Source of the DNA: Mesostigma viride
Lineage: Eukaryota > Streptophyta > Mesostigmatophyceae > Mesostigmatales > Mesostigmataceae
Reading direction: 5' to 3'
NCBI GenBank assembly: GCA_009746045.1
Contig: RPFO01000276.1
Span: 4,185,707 to 4,249,706, forward strand
Length of the DNA stretch: 64,000 nt
Numbering within the stretch: position 1 is the stretch's first letter; the number at the start of each line of letters is the position of its first letter. Under the pieces are notes generated by a model that had not been told where the DNA came from, made no database searches, and saw only the letters and a program-made list of their open reading frames with translations. This document shows positions 21,405 to 37,662 of this stretch, piece by piece. A program made the position numbers and the translations under genes.

Positions 21405-23207
21405 ATGTTGGGGACGCCCCACCCCGAGACGGCCGCCCGCCTCGGGGTCGCCGGACCCCCGCCGCCACCAGCGCCCCCCTCCTCGGCCGCGGACTACCAA
21501 GTCCCCGCCTTGAAGGAGGGCTGCCTTGCCACCAACGACGTCGTCCACCCCTTCACTTTGGAGGAATTGGACGGCGCCCTTGCTCGCCTGCGGTACGATG
21601 CGGCGGTCGGTGCCGACCACCTTTCTGCTGAGCTGCTGAAGACCCCTGATCTGGCGGTTAGGGATCTTCTGCTGGCGTTCTGCAACCGTGTCCTGCTCTC
21701 TGACGAGCCTCCGCCTGCTGAGTGGCAGACGGCCATCCGCGTCATGCTGTACAAGAAGGGCTCTGCTGCTGACCCCGGTAACTACCGGGGTGTCTGCCTC
21801 CAGAGCGCCGCGCTGAAGGTCTTCATGCGCATGATGCTGCACAGGCTCCGCGCCGCGCTGGACCCACACCTGGGTGAGTCTCAGATGGGTTTCCGTAGTG
21901 GCCGTAACACTGTCATGGCTGTGTTTGTCGCGCGCCGGTTGATGGAGGAGGTGCGTCGCCTTCCCCCTGACAGTTTGCCGCTGGTCCTCATTTTTGTTGA
22001 CTATATCAAGGCCTTTGACACGGTCCTCTGGGAGGCTCTTTGGGCCATCCTAGCTCTGGACCGCGTGCCACCAGCGTTTATTGCTGCCATTCGCCGACTG
22101 TATGAGGGCTCACAGGCAGTAGTGCGGACTGCGGAAGGCACCACCCCACCATTCCCCCTTCACCACGGGGTGTGGCAAGGTTGTGTCCTGTCTCCATACC
22201 TGTTCATTATTGTCGTGGACCACGTCATGCGCCAGGCACGTGCGCGCTTTACTGCTCTTAAGGGGTTCGAGCCAGGCTTGGACATCCTTAACGAGCGTGG
22301 GCACGGCGGGGTTAGCACGGGTTACCGCCTGGCTGACCTGATTTATGCGGACGACACCACCCTCATCGCGCGCCCCGAGCACATTCAGACCTGGCTGGAC
22401 TGTCTGGGCCTGGAGGCGAGGGCGGTGGGGTTGGAGATTAGTGTCAAAACTGAGGCGATGGTGATTGGGGCCTCCAGTCGCCCACCGCTGCCGCGCCTGC
22501 TAGACGGGACGGAGGTCCCACTCCGCGACCGCTTCAAGCTGTTGGGGAGTTGGCTTCCGGACACTGCCGACGATGTGGACACCCGCATCGGCCTTTCCTG
22601 GGCCAAGCTCCGTTCGCTCAACACCTACTGGCGCTCCAAGGGCCTGGACGAGCACCGCAAGCGCATGCTCTTCAAGGTCCTCGTCCTCACGGTGCTCACG
22701 TATGGCGCCGAGGCATGGACACTCACGGCAACCCTGGCAGCCAAGCTAGACGGCACGGTCACCCGGATGCTCCGACAGGTCCTGAATGTCGGGTTTTCTC
22801 AGCGTAGGTCCTTAGAGTCTTTGTATCACGGTATGCCGCGTATTTCGGACGAGATTAGACAGCGTAGGATAGCATTTGTAGGACATCTTGCTCGCACCAG
22901 CCAGGTCGACACCGCCCTTGGTCTGGCCGGTCCCCAGCGGCTCGGCCAACCGGGGCGGCACATTTTGACCTGGCCTGGCCCCAAGAACATTCCTAAAAAG
23001 GTAGGGAAACATGCCATGACCTATACCCAGATGTTGCTGGACGACCTAGTGGTCCCAGCCCAGTTTGAGTACCGCATCCACTCTCTCTCCCGTCTTTGGA
23101 CTGCCATGCAAGACAAGACGCGGTGGAAGAAGATTGTCAAGGCGCACACGCCAGCCCCTGTGGGCAAGCCGCCTCCCCCCAAACGGAGGAGCCGTTTTGA
23201 TGAGTAG
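21405..23207 (+). CDS. LINE reverse transcriptase (ORF2 C-terminal part)
   Basis: 600 codons are open. RT motifs appear in order: GADHLSAELLK, the NYRGVCLQ region, LIFVDYIKAFDTVLWEAL (first catalytic Asp), GVWQGCVLSPYLFIIVVD, and LIYADDTTLIARPEH (the YADD box with the two other catalytic Asp residues). A thumb region and the C-terminal block RQRRIAFVGHLARTSQVDTA follow. The apurinic endonuclease domain is missing because of 5' truncation. The ATG at 21405 belongs to flanking DNA, so expression as a protein is doubtful. It resembles plant and algal L1-type RTs. Confidence 0.88.
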   Translation: MLGTPHPETAARLGVAGPPPPPAPPSSAADYQVPALKEGCLATNDVVHPFTLEELDGALARLRYDAAVGADHLSAELLKTPDLAVRDLLLAFCNRVLLSDEPPPAEWQTAIRVMLYKKGSAADPGNYRGVCLQSAALKVFMRMMLHRLRAALDPHLGESQMGFRSGRNTVMAVFVARRLMEEVRRLPPDSLPLVLIFVDYIKAFDTVLWEALWAILALDRVPPAFIAAIRRLYEGSQAVVRTAEGTTPPFPLHHGVWQGCVLSPYLFIIVVDHVMRQARARFTALKGFEPGLDILNERGHGGVSTGYRLADLIYADDTTLIARPEHIQTWLDCLGLEARAVGLEISVKTEAMVIGASSRPPLPRLLDGTEVPLRDRFKLLGSWLPDTADDVDTRIGLSWAKLRSLNTYWRSKGLDEHRKRMLFKVLVLTVLTYGAEAWTLTATLAAKLDGTVTRMLRQVLNVGFSQRRSLESLYHGMPRISDEIRQRRIAFVGHLARTSQVDTALGLAGPQRLGQPGRHILTWPGPKNIPKKVGKHAMTYTQMLLDDLVVPAQFEYRIHSLSRLWTAMQDKTRWKKIVKAHTPAPVGKPPPPKRRSRFDE

Positions 23208-23350
23208 CGTAGATAGGCTTTTCTAGACTAGATATAGCTTAGAGTTAGGTTAGTTCGATTACGCGGCTTCCTCCACACCACCCATCCAACCTGGAATATG
23301 TGCTACATGATCTCCCAACGGAGACATGTTATAATTTAATTTAATTTTTT
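21405..23350 (+). mobile_element. LINE, 5'-truncated, with intact RT domain
   Basis: Homology to the decayed copy at 38.5-42.4 kb starts at about 21418 (CACCCCGAGACGGCCGCCC), inside ORF2 after the endonuclease. It continues to a 3' UTR (GCTTAGAGTTAGGTTAGTTCGATTACGCGG type), the stem-loop CATGATCTCCCAACGGAGACATG and a TTTAA-rich tail at 23350. No clear target-site duplication was found. Confidence 0.85.
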
Positions 23351-24235
23351 AATCTGTCCGCCATCGCCGTCGTCGTCCTCATGAAGTACCCTAACTTTGG
23401 TGGTGTACATCTTGTTAGTTCTTCTGGCATTCTTGTCCGATGCCCCTAGGTATTTTTTTACAGGATCTTAGGGTTGTAAACTTCTTTGGAAACTACTACT
23501 TTGACCCGGAAACTATTGGGAAATAGTTGTTTGAACCCCATGTTAACAACGCAATTTTTTGCGTTATAACCTCACAACGCAAAAAATTGCGTTATGAAAT
23601 AACGCGAGTTAAGCATGTCCGCCCAGGTCGTGATGGGAGGAGCATCGCCGGCCAGGCCAGCAGAGGCTGGCTTGGCTGAAGCTCTCAATGCGTGCTGCAA
23701 ATCTGTCCAATGAGATTTGTCTTGTTATGCACTGGTAACCTCACAGACTACTATGGTAAGCTCTCAGTTTGTGCAGCAAATCTGCCCAATGAGATTTGTC
23801 TTGTTATGCACCGGGCCATCCTTGGTTCGATTACATCAGTGCATGCCTCAGAAAATCTAGAGGATCATCTCAGCAGATCATCCTAGAAGATAGTCTGGCA
23901 CATGCAGTGGCCATACACACGGCGTTTCCTGGACCGTGACTTCCAATCTACAGCACGAATCTGCAAAGCAAGAAACCAAGATATAAATGTACTATTTACA
24001 TACATGCCGTCCTTTTCCAAGACCAGTCATGCCTAAAACACCAACGAAAAGACAGCACTCCCCTACATTAGATTGCTTTTCAGTCGACCTCCTTTGCTCA
24101 CAATGCGGCCTCTGCAAAGATAATCGGCGTGCAAACCCCTTTTTCCATACACGTGTGCCACGTCCCAGTCAGGTCTGGGCTATACGTCTGCGATGCCACA
24201 TAGTCCCATGAGCTGTCTCGGTGGCATCGAAAAAG
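23351..24235. other. no gene; hairpin and ~80-bp direct repeat
   Basis: AACGCAATTTTTTGCGTT (23550) and AACGCAAAAAATTGCGTT (23575) can pair with each other and with themselves. A segment containing AATGAGATTTGTCTTGTTAT is duplicated at 23699-23737 and 23778-23816. No coding region is supported. Confidence 0.55.
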
Positions 24236-25036
24236 TCAGCACACAAAAGACTCTTTGGTGTACGCTCTCAACACACTACCGCACAGGTCAGCCCCGCCCA
24301 ACCCACACCAGCCATTGAAGGCATCCACTAAACACTTTGGAACCATAGAAAAGTGCCTCGTGCATGTGGAATCCCTTGGGCTGTCCTCCCCAGCTCCATG
24401 GGGGGAGGAAAAAACGGGCATGGACCGAAACAACTCCTTCCTATTGACGCCGCGCATAAGCACACCTTGTCCACCAAGGTCATGCGCAGCCCATTCGACC
24501 ACACACACACACACACACACACATTCGCCACCAGAAGACGCCGGCCCCTGACACCGCATGCTGTGCCATTAAAATCAGGCAGCGCGGTCTCCCAAGCCCC
24601 ACATATACGTAAAGCATAAAAAACAAATCCTGTTTACAAAGCGGCATGACCAACGCCCAAACCATGGGACCGCATGTATAATAAACAACTAACCCCTGCC
24701 CCGCCCCTCACATGGCGTTCTCCAAGGCCGCACATCTCATGCCTCCATACCAACACCCGACAATGTCAAGGGTTAGGTCAGGACCAGCACTCAACCACAG
24801 GTAGCCGCACACTGTCACTGGCTGCCAGGAAATGAAGGAGCCGCCGGGGAGGCCAGACATAGTGGTAGCCTAAAGCCATGCCACCAAGGCCGTGGGACAG
24901 CAGAGGTGTTACGATGACAGCTCAACGAAGGGCGTGCGGGGTGCCCACACACGCCGCGGAAACCCCCACCAAACCGCCAGCATGGCCACGCAGCACGGCA
25001 CATGGCCACGCAGCACCAACCTGCAGCCTGCTTCCT
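24236..25036. other. 3' flank of the beta-amylase gene, with a (CA)n tract
   Basis: A CA dinucleotide run of about 12 units sits at 24499-24522. The rest is probably 3' UTR or downstream sequence of the minus-strand gene; no separate gene is supported. Confidence 0.45.
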
Positions 25037-29673
<4,637 letters not shown>

Positions 29674-30976
29674 AGTTCAAAATGGACTGGATAAAAGGGA
29701 GACGCCGTCTGGCGGCTCTCCCTTTCACATCGCGTGTAATAATCTGTAGAGCAAGCGTTCTTACAGATACCCGCAACGAGGCTTTCTGCGTTCTTGCTGG
29801 CTGGCCTCGTGGCCTAATCTAGTGAATGTGCCACCATACCGCGCCTTTCCAGCTGACGACCTTTGGGCCTAGCCGGTAGCACCATCAGCCTGATGAGTCA
29901 GATTGGGGACGAATTCGCGCTCATGTTCGTGCATGCACCGCAGAGCGCACCGTGCCGCATTCTGGAGGGATATGATAAGAGGGCTGAGCACTTTGACGAG
30001 GTATCCACCAATCAGCGCCGTAGATATTTGCGGCAAGATTTTTTTGGCCCGTGAGTCCAACGGCAGGAAGGATTTTTGGCCCTGGGGTGCGGTGGTGCGG
30101 GCGCAAAAGCCCTGTCAGCAAAGGCAGTTGCACCGCCGAACGGCGTCGCCCGTCTAGTATTTTCATACTGTTCGTATTTCAAATCCTGGAAAAACGGCAA
30201 AGAAGATTGTGGAATCTCGGGGTGAGTCTAATTTCCAGGTCAGCCTGGGCACGGTACAAGCCACTATTACTCAATTGCATACGGCCGCAAACCAAAGCAG
30301 TTTAGCAACCGTTCGTTCGGCAATGTGCTTTGGCAGCGAACTTACCTGTCGTACACCCTGGGCGTTCCCTTTTCCAGTAATCCAACGCTTCGACGTAACT
30401 CCAATAAAGCCTGCACACCGAAGTTGCGGTGCATGTTGCAGGTCTGTCTGTAATCAAATTCTTCAGGACCGCTTTTCGATTCCGGATGTTTTTACCTGTT
30501 ATTGTGGGTAGTCACTAGTCAGTAACGATGTCGGTTCGTTGAAATATATCTCAGTTTATTTAGGATCCATCAAGCCCGGCATGGGATCCAACTACAACAA
30601 CGTAGGATTCATGCAAGATCAGGATAAGCCCAATGAAAAATTCGTGCACAACCTCAGATAATATCGCGTTACGTATGCAATCCACCTACCTTCTTTTGTT
30701 GTGTTTTTAGCTGATTGGCCTGGGTTGAAGGGTCATTATTACTCATTATATTAAAACATTAGTGTCGATACGTCGATACCGAAAACAAAATAATGTATTT
30801 TCTGGCAGGTGGCTGCTTACCTTGTGCCATGCCTCCATTTTGTTAAATTCACTGTTGCGGGTTGGAGGCAGCTCTCATTATTCACGTCCCTCCGTCGGAA
30901 GTCCTCGGGAAAGCTCTTCGCCGCGGGTAATTATCTTTGTGGTGATTGTTACTGTTCGTGGGGTAGAGCCTGCAGG
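29674..30976. promoter_or_regulatory. shared upstream region of two divergent genes
   Basis: This 1.3-kb gap separates the starts of the beta-amylase (minus) and fumarylacetoacetase (plus) genes, so it must hold both promoters. I could not identify a specific TATA box or regulatory motif with confidence. Short frames here have no support. Confidence 0.45.
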
Positions 30977-33772
30977 ATGGCTACCTCTCTGTGCCTCGCC
31001 ACGTCTTGGGTGGATGTGCCCGAAAACTCCGATTTTCCTATCCAGAATTTGCCTTACGGCGTCTTCACCCGCACTGCGAAGGCTTCTCTACCGGCCGTAG
31101 GCGTGGCCATCGGCAACCACGTGGTGGACCTGGCCGCCCTGCATGACGCCGGGCTATTCAAGGGAACGCCTGGACTTTCTTCCAACAACGTGTTTGCATC
31201 CCGCAGCCTGAACGCGTTTCTAGAGACTGGGCGTGAGACGTGGCGAAATACCCGAGCCCGTTTGATCGACTTACTCCGACAGGACACCAACGACGGAGCC
31301 TGCCTGCGAGACAACGCCGAGTTGAGGGGCCGCGCCGTGGTCCCCATGGACCAGGTGTCCCTGCACATGCCGGTCTCCATCGGCAACTTCACGGACTTTT
31401 ACTGCTCGCTGGAGCACGCGACCAACGTGGGCCGTATATTTCGGCCCGTGGGCGACCCACTAAACCCCAACTGGCGCCAACTGCCCGTCGGCTACCACGG
31501 TCGCGCCGGCACGGTCTTTGTGTCCCCCACGCCGGTTACCCGGCCATGCGGTCAAATTCTGGCGTCCCCCACGCCGCCGGGTGGTGTCCCCACACCCGTG
31601 TTTTCTGCCTGCCGCAACCTGGACTTTGAGCTGGAGATGGGGTTTGTGATCGGGGCCGGTAATGATCCTGGCACCCGTATCCCCGTGGACCGCGCGGAGC
31701 AACACATCTTCGGCATGGTGCTGTTAAATGATTGGTCAGCGCGCGACATCCAGCTGTGGGAGTACATCCCCCTCGGCCCCTTCTTGTCCAAATCATTTGC
31801 CACCTGCATCAGCCCCTGGGTGGTGCCCATGGACGCCCTGGAGCCGTTCCGCACGGCGGCCCCAACACAAGACCCGCCCGTGCTCTCGTACCTGCGTGGG
31901 CCGAGGGAGTCCGCGTTTGACATCCACTTGGAGGCGCTGCTACAGACGAAGGAGATGGCAGACAAGGGTGAACCGCCCCAGCGGCTGTGCCGGTAGGCAG
32001 CAGCGCACACATGCCTCCGTTCCCCCCCTCGTTCTCCCCCTCTGGTGTTTGGTACCGTGGAAGTGTTGGTGGGGGTAAACCCGGGTCTTGCTTGGTGGTG
32101 GGTGATGTCCAGTTTCTTCTTTCAGCATGCACTATTTGAGCACATGCATCGGCTCAGTGCATCAGCCAACTTGTCAGAATCTTACAATCTACATGTGCAC
32201 ACGCAGGTGGGTACATGCCTGCAAGTACAAACGTCGGCTGCTGCTGTCGCGTGGTGGACCCCTGTAAACGTGAGACCCAAGCTGGTATCACGCAAGCATA
32301 TGTTGCCACCGCTAGGTAGCCTCTACCGTGCTCAAGGCATCCCCAATATACGTTGCCGCTTTCTGGGGAAAGGAGTCGTGTGCCACACACACCCATGAGC
32401 TGACATGCAGGCTGCCATCCCCCACCGTATGTTGCCTCATACTGCAGTGCACAGCAGTTTCTTTGGGCCCTTTTTCCTATCCTGCCTAGACATACATGTT
32501 CCCTGCCCAGATATCCATATTGCATCAGAGCCACATGGCATGAGGGCTTGTGCCTTGCCCGCCTGCCCGCTTGTGCGCCTGCTTCATTTTTTTTTTCTGG
32601 CAAGACCTAAAGAAAGAAGCACCCCCCCCACACACACACACCTTGTTAAGCTATACGTGTGTCCTGCCAAACATGCATGCCCACATTGGTACTATCTCAC
32701 AGGGATCAAAAGACGTCGTGGTCTACTTGGTCATGTCACATGGCGCTCCCTCATTCGTGGTTCTAGGAAGTCTGCATCTTTTGCCCGCCCTGTACCTTAC
32801 TGCCAAGCCCCTGGATAGCAAGAAGCTTGTTTGGTGGTTTATCCTCAGGACAGGTTTGGTAAAGGCGGCCGAATACATGGGCTGGTGCAGCCTTGTTGGT
32901 GTAGCTCAGATGTATCCCTCCTATGTACTTCTTGTGAATTGATTGCAGCTAGGCAGTGTGCTATGCTCGCCCCGCAACCACGCCTTGTACTGCCTTTACT
33001 GACTGATGTAATCAACGCTGGACATGGCTAGCACGTGGCTCACGCCTTTGTGCATGTGCGCCTATAATTGGACTCCCCACGGATGATGCATTAAGATTTT
33101 AGCCATTAGCCCTGCCTATGCAGAGAGGTACTCTCTGCTGAGAAGCCATGCCCTAGCCATTGTTTAGCCATGATGATCTTGCACCCTATGTCGGCGCCTT
33201 AGCTGCTGGAATACATAGTGGTGCAGGTGCACTTTGTGCACCCAGAGCAGGTGTAGTTTACACCCTACCCTTGCAGGAAGTAGCCTAGAATGTATTAAAA
33301 GCCATATGCCCCTTCTCAGGGATATGTGCTACATATACTCCCAACGGAGATATGTTATAATTTAATTTTAATTTAATGGCTTTATATTAATTTAAGTGAG
33401 ACAACTTTGCTTGTTGCGAATCTTCCTGGCCGCAGATCCAATCTGAAGCATCTCTACTGGACCATGGCACAGATGCTGGCGCACCACACATGCAACGGCA
33501 CCGGCATGCGGCCAGGAGACCTGATCGGCACGGGCACCGTGTCCAGCCCGGCGCCCGATGGCCGTGCGTGCCTCATGGAGATTACCCGCAACGGGGCCGA
33601 TCCGCTGACTCTGAGCGACGGCAGTGTCAGGGAATATTTGAACGATGGGGATACTGTTGTTCTGCGTGGCTGGTGTGAGGGAGGCGACAAGGATGGGCCC
33701 AAAATACGCATCGGTTTTGGTGAGGTCACGGGCAAAGTGTTGCCGTCACGAGAACCCCTAATTGGCCAATGA
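30977..33772 (+). CDS. FAH: fumarylacetoacetase (FAH), two exons
   Basis: This enzyme hydrolyses fumarylacetoacetate to fumarate and acetoacetate, the last step of tyrosine breakdown. Exons are 30977-31992 and 33436-33772, joined by a 1443-bp phase-2 intron that restores CRSNLKHLYWTMAQ; the product is 450 residues, close to the usual ~420-430. Active-site landmarks are NFTDFYCSLEHATNVG (Asp ~140, metal ligand; His ~147, catalytic), LDFELEMGFVIG (Glu ~218 and ~220, metal ligands), LLNDWSARDIQLWEY (Asp ~252) and GPFLSKSF (Lys ~272). The second exon carries the conserved RPGDLIGTGT-type C-terminal block. The ATG at 30977 gives a normal FAH N-terminus (MATSLCLATSWVDVPENSDF). The frame stays open upstream, so a leader exon is possible. 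The intron holds a retroelement 3' end. Confidence 0.95.
33060..33378 (+). mobile_element. retroelement 3'-end fragment in the FAH intron
   Basis: It contains ATGCATTAAGATTTTAGCC, CTTGCAGGAAGTAGCC and GAATGTATTAAAAGCCATAT blocks, then the stem-loop CATATACTCCCAACGGAGATATG and an ATTTAATTTTAATTTAAT tail. Related copies are at 36480-36660 and 36660-37050. Confidence 0.75.
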
Positions 33773-34071
33773 TCGGCATGTGGCCCTTGGATGTTCCGGC
33801 TATCACCGCAGTTCCACGGTTGTGGTAGTTGTGACATACTACTGGTGACCTTGGTGTGCGCTGCAGAAGAAATCAACGATTCGTTCAATAATTCTAGGCG
33901 GACTGATATTATAGAAGGCTAAGGATATACTAGTAGCATGGACAGCCTGCCCTCCTCTGTGCCCTTCCCACTTGAGGCAGCGAGAGAAGCTAGGGTGCCC
34001 TCCCTCCTCGTTGTGTATAGGGGTTGAAGGTTCCTTTATTGGCACCCATGAGACGCAGTCACGTGCTTTTA

Positions 34072-34120
<49 letters not shown>

Positions 34121-34555
34121 CACAGCTTATTTTTAAGTGAGCTTGTATACATCGTATGGTATGACATGCCAGCCAGCAGGACTACAAAATCCTCAGACCT
34201 AGAAGCCTTTATATTCTTCGATCTGGGCTATCGGGGCTTACCATGCAACCTACCCACACACATCATGGCCGAGCGTACAGTCACGTACGTACGTTTGGAT
34301 ATTTAACTAGTGCGGATGTTACGCGCAGAGTTGCTCTCTATGCAACGTACTCTAGACCCATGGGCAATTAAGCACTTGAGTAGGTCGCGCCACATTGCCT
34401 TTCAAGGGCCGTATGCATAGTATTTTTTTCTTCATGAATATTTTTTGTTTAGATCTATCAAGCTTTCAATTGTTTGTGAACATCTAGTCGTCTCACTTAA
34501 TCTGTCTCCTATAAGCTCCATGCATGCTTATTTCTATGTACATATTCCTTGCAAT
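33773..34555. other. FAH 3' flank with (AAT)n tract
   Basis: An AAT trinucleotide run of about 13 units lies at 34071-34110. No gene is seen. A short sequence AGTCGTCTCACTTAA at 34486-34500 is the inverse of one at 33391. Confidence 0.5.
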
Positions 34556-35790
34556 GCGGCAGCGGTGGCCCTGGTTGCCGCCTGTCCGACCTGATTTATG
34601 CGGATGATACCACCCTCATGCGAAACACAGTAACACACGCCCTGATCAAGCATGCTGTTTCCGGCCCCACCGTCTAGGTCATCTAGTCGCTCTACACGTA
34701 AGCCAGCCATAATTTCAATGCACAAGGCTACACATTTCCATCACCATTCATATTCATCATCCTGAACAACTCGAACACGCGGACAAGATAACGGCAGGCT
34801 CGAGCTACCGTGGTCCGGATTCTCCCGATTTCTGGCCTGCGCGCTGGTTGTCTCCTTGATACCACCGTCATGCATCTAGCGCCCTCAGGAGCACATTCAG
34901 ACCTGGCTGGACTGTTTGGGCTAGCTTGGAGGCGCGGGCGGTGGGGTTGGAGATTAGTGTCAAAACCGAGGCGATGGTGATTGGGGCTACCATGCAGTTG
35001 CCCGCCCCGGCTGCATGCTGCTGCTAGACGGGACGGCCGAGGTCCCGTTCCGTGAGCGCTTCAAGCTGCTGGGGAGCATGCTCCCCGACGCCGTCGGCGA
35101 TGTGGAAACCCGCATGATTTGGCCTGGCAGCGCCTGGGCCAGGCTCCGCTCGCTCAACCCAGGCTACATACTGGCACTCAAAGGCCCTGGGCGAGTTGAG
35201 CGCAAGCGAGCTGTGCTCTAGCTTCAAGGTCCTGCATGGTCGATCCTCTCGGTGCTCACCTATGGCGCCGAGGCATGGACGCTCACGGACAAGATGGCCA
35301 CCCGCGGCTGAACGGCACGGTTTACAAGATGCTCGCCCGACAGGTCCTGAACGTGTAGGGTTTTCCACACATAGGTCGAATCATGTGCAGACGAGATTAG
35401 GCAGCGTACGGATAGCATTCGTAGGACATCTTGCTCGCACCAGTCAGGTAGACACCGCCCTCGGTCTGGCCGGCCCCCAGCGGCTTGGCCAGCCGCGGCG
35501 GCATATACTGACCTGGCCTGGCCCCAAGGACATTCCTAGAAAGATCGATTGGTAAACCTGCCATGAACTATATGCACAGCAGTTGCTGCGGCCGATCTAG
35601 TGGTCCCAGCCCAGTTTAATGGCCGCATTTCACTCTCTCTTGCTTGTCCATGCAGACTGCTGCACATGCAGAACAAGAAGAGGTGGCAGACATTGTACGT
35701 CAATCAAGGCCCATGCCCTGTGGCCAAGCCCCCCTCCCCCAGGGGGAAGGAGCGCGTTGCTGAGTAGAGTAGTTTGGATTTTCTAGATTA
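34556..35790 (+). pseudogene. LINE ORF2 fragment, decayed and interrupted by a SINE-like insert
   Basis: Homology to the RT ORF at 21.4-23.2 kb starts near CTGGTTGCCGCCTGTCCGAC and includes the YADDTTLM box at about 34600-34620. After the SINE-like insert it continues from the ACATTCAGACCTGGCTGGAC region to a stop near 35765 and the LINE 3' UTR. Many small indels and stop codons break the frame. Confidence 0.8.
34621..34857 (+). mobile_element. SINE-like element with 15-bp target duplication
   Basis: This 237-bp insert sits inside the LINE fragment. Flanks are GATACCACCCTCATG (34606-34620) and GATACCACCGTCATG (34858-34872), a 15-bp duplication with one difference. The 3' end reads CTGGTTGTCTCCTTG. 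Reverse-orientation relatives lie at 36741-36831 and 42442-42673. I do not see a clear tRNA-type promoter, so its RNA ancestor is unknown. Confidence 0.82.
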
Positions 35791-35829
35791 ATTAATTGAC
35801 TCGTGCTCCCGTTGGGGAGTCACGGAGCA
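35786..35829 (-). mobile_element. very short 3' end of an ORF1-only element
   Basis: AATTAATTGACTCGTGCTCCC followed by GTTGGGGAGTCACGGAGCAT is the reverse complement of the stem-loop and TTAA tail of the element at 11006-13017. Only about 44 bp of the 3' end remain. Confidence 0.7.
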
Positions 35830-35966
35830 TTAACCCCGATGGATGGATGGGTGGGTGCAAACAGTCCCACCGGTCTAATCTATCTAGCTACATCATGGAC
35901 CTACAACATCTATCTAACAGCATCATGCACTAACTACAACATCTATCTAAACAGCATAACGCTGCC

Positions 35967-36359
35967 CTAGGGGAGCTGTCTGGTGTGCCTCCCGTGGGTT
36001 TGCACACGCGGGCCCTTCCCCACAGGGGGGGGCTCGTTGTCCTCTATGACCTGGGCCCACTTGGCCTTGTCCATCATCTTCTTCCAAATCACGGAGAGGC
36101 CTAGGCCCCCCATGTCCTCTACTAGCTGTTCTTTGAAGGTGCGGGCCTTGCGGCGTCTAACATCACGGGGGCCGGCCCACGTCAGGAGGTGCCGGCCAGG
36201 CTGAGCTGGTCGCAGTCCCGCGGGGGGGCCACGTGAGGTGTCTACCTGGTTGGTGCGAGCTAGGTGCCCTACTAGCTGCAGGCGCCGCTGCTTAACCAAT
36301 GGTGCTGGTGATATATGGCATGCCCTGATACAGGTCCTCATTGCGGACGTGAGCAGCAT
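35967..36359 (-). pseudogene. LINE ORF2 C-terminal fragment, second subfamily
   Basis: The 130-codon frame contains QRRLQLVGHLARTNQVDT, a diverged version of the conserved LINE C-terminus. It then has DMGGLGLSVIWKKMMDKAKW and EDNEPPPVGK, which recur at 62600-62720. It lacks the RT core. Confidence 0.75.
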
Positions 36360-36469
36360 ATTTTCTAGATTAGCTTAGAGTTAATTAGCTTAGTTAATTA
36401 GGTTTCGCAGCTTCACTCACCTCCATCCATCAAGCAAGCCACCCTTAGTTGGGTTGAGCTCCGAGGAGA

Positions 36470-37050
36470 CATTTCGATCATGCATGGTGGTGCAGGTGCC
36501 CTTGGTGCACCTAGAGCAAGTGTCGTTTACATTCCCACCCTTGCAGGAAGTAGCCCAGAATGTATTAAGAGCCATATGCGGATATGCCCCTCATTCTCTG
36601 GCGGATATGTGCTACATATACTCCCAACGGAGTTATGTTACTAATTAATTAATTAATTAATGGATTATGCATTAAGAATTTAGCCCAGCTCTGCCTATAT
36701 GCAGACTGGTCACTCTCTGATGAGAAGCCATCGGCCCTATCAAGGAGACAACCAGCGCAGGCCAGAAATCGGGAGAATTCTAGATCCGGACCATGGTAGC
36801 TCGAGCCTGCCGTTATCTTGTCCGCGTGTTCGAGAAGCCATGCCCTATAGCTCTTGTATAGCCATGATGATCTTCCCCACCATGCCAGGCCTTAATTGAG
36901 CTCCGAGACATCGTGGTAGTGCAGGTGCCCTTGCCGGTGCACCTAGAGTGCTCAAGTGTCGTTTACATTCCCACCCTTGCAGGAAGTGAGCCTAGAATGT
37001 GTAAAAGCCATATGCCCCTTCTCCGGGATTAAAAATTAAATTAAATTATA
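36470..37050 (+). mobile_element. stacked retroelement 3' ends
   Basis: Two copies of the GCAGGTGCCCTTG...CACCTAGAG...CTTGCAGGAAGT module lie here (36487-36660 and 36912-37050). The first ends in the ACTCCCAACGGAG stem-loop and ATTAATTAATTAAT. The second ends in an inverted-looking TTAAATTAAATTATAACATG. Confidence 0.65.
36741..36831 (-). mobile_element. 5'-truncated SINE-like copy
   Basis: CAAGGAGACAACCAGCGC at 36741 is the complement of the SINE 3' end. Flanks GAGAAGCCATCGGCCCTAT (left) and GAGAAGCCATGCCCTAT (right) form a 17-19-bp duplication with one small indel. Confidence 0.75.
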
Positions 37051-37500
37051 ACATGCCTTCGTTCAGGCAAGGAAGCACGAGACAAAGGGTAAGCGCATTA
37101 AGATGCGTCTGCTTCAGGATGGCTCCTTTGCAGCATTCTTTAACGGTGTTCAGATTGTAACACCCCAGGAGCAGAGTCTCGTGAGGTGTCTAGCAAGAAG
37201 GGTGCTGCCTCTAGCTGGTGGTGCCAGTAGGTAGACAACCTTCCTCATTGCGGCTCGCGGCTAACAGGCTTCAGGGACAGCCTCTAAAAAGTCCCCTGTT
37301 CCACTACCATGCCTCGACCTAGCTAGCAGTCGGGTGATAGACATGGTGGTGCCGGTATTTCGGGTTACAACGTCATCTCTCAACTGTCAGATTCGTAAAA
37401 CCCAACGCGTGCTAGATTACCTATGCCTCGGCGTTGTGCAATCAGCCCCCCCGGGGGCCCCGAATACCCCGAGCAGGCGGCATGCAGGCTCGCATCCTAC
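37051..37500. other. no intact gene; unclassified retroelement-like debris
   Basis: The stretch lies between retroelement fragments and has no supported gene. A frame starting at 37334 runs into the ORF1 fragment by chance. Confidence 0.35.
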
Positions 37501-37662
37501 GCCTGCAGGACTAAATAAATGCGATGAAAAGCACTATTCCTTCCATTTCCATTCCCTCCGTTCCATCCCCACCCCTGGCACCTCCGGCCGCTGCATCGAT
37601 CCACCCCCATCACCCGTCGCCATTCTCCCCTGTTGGGCCAGCAGGCATCCTTGGCCCTTGCC

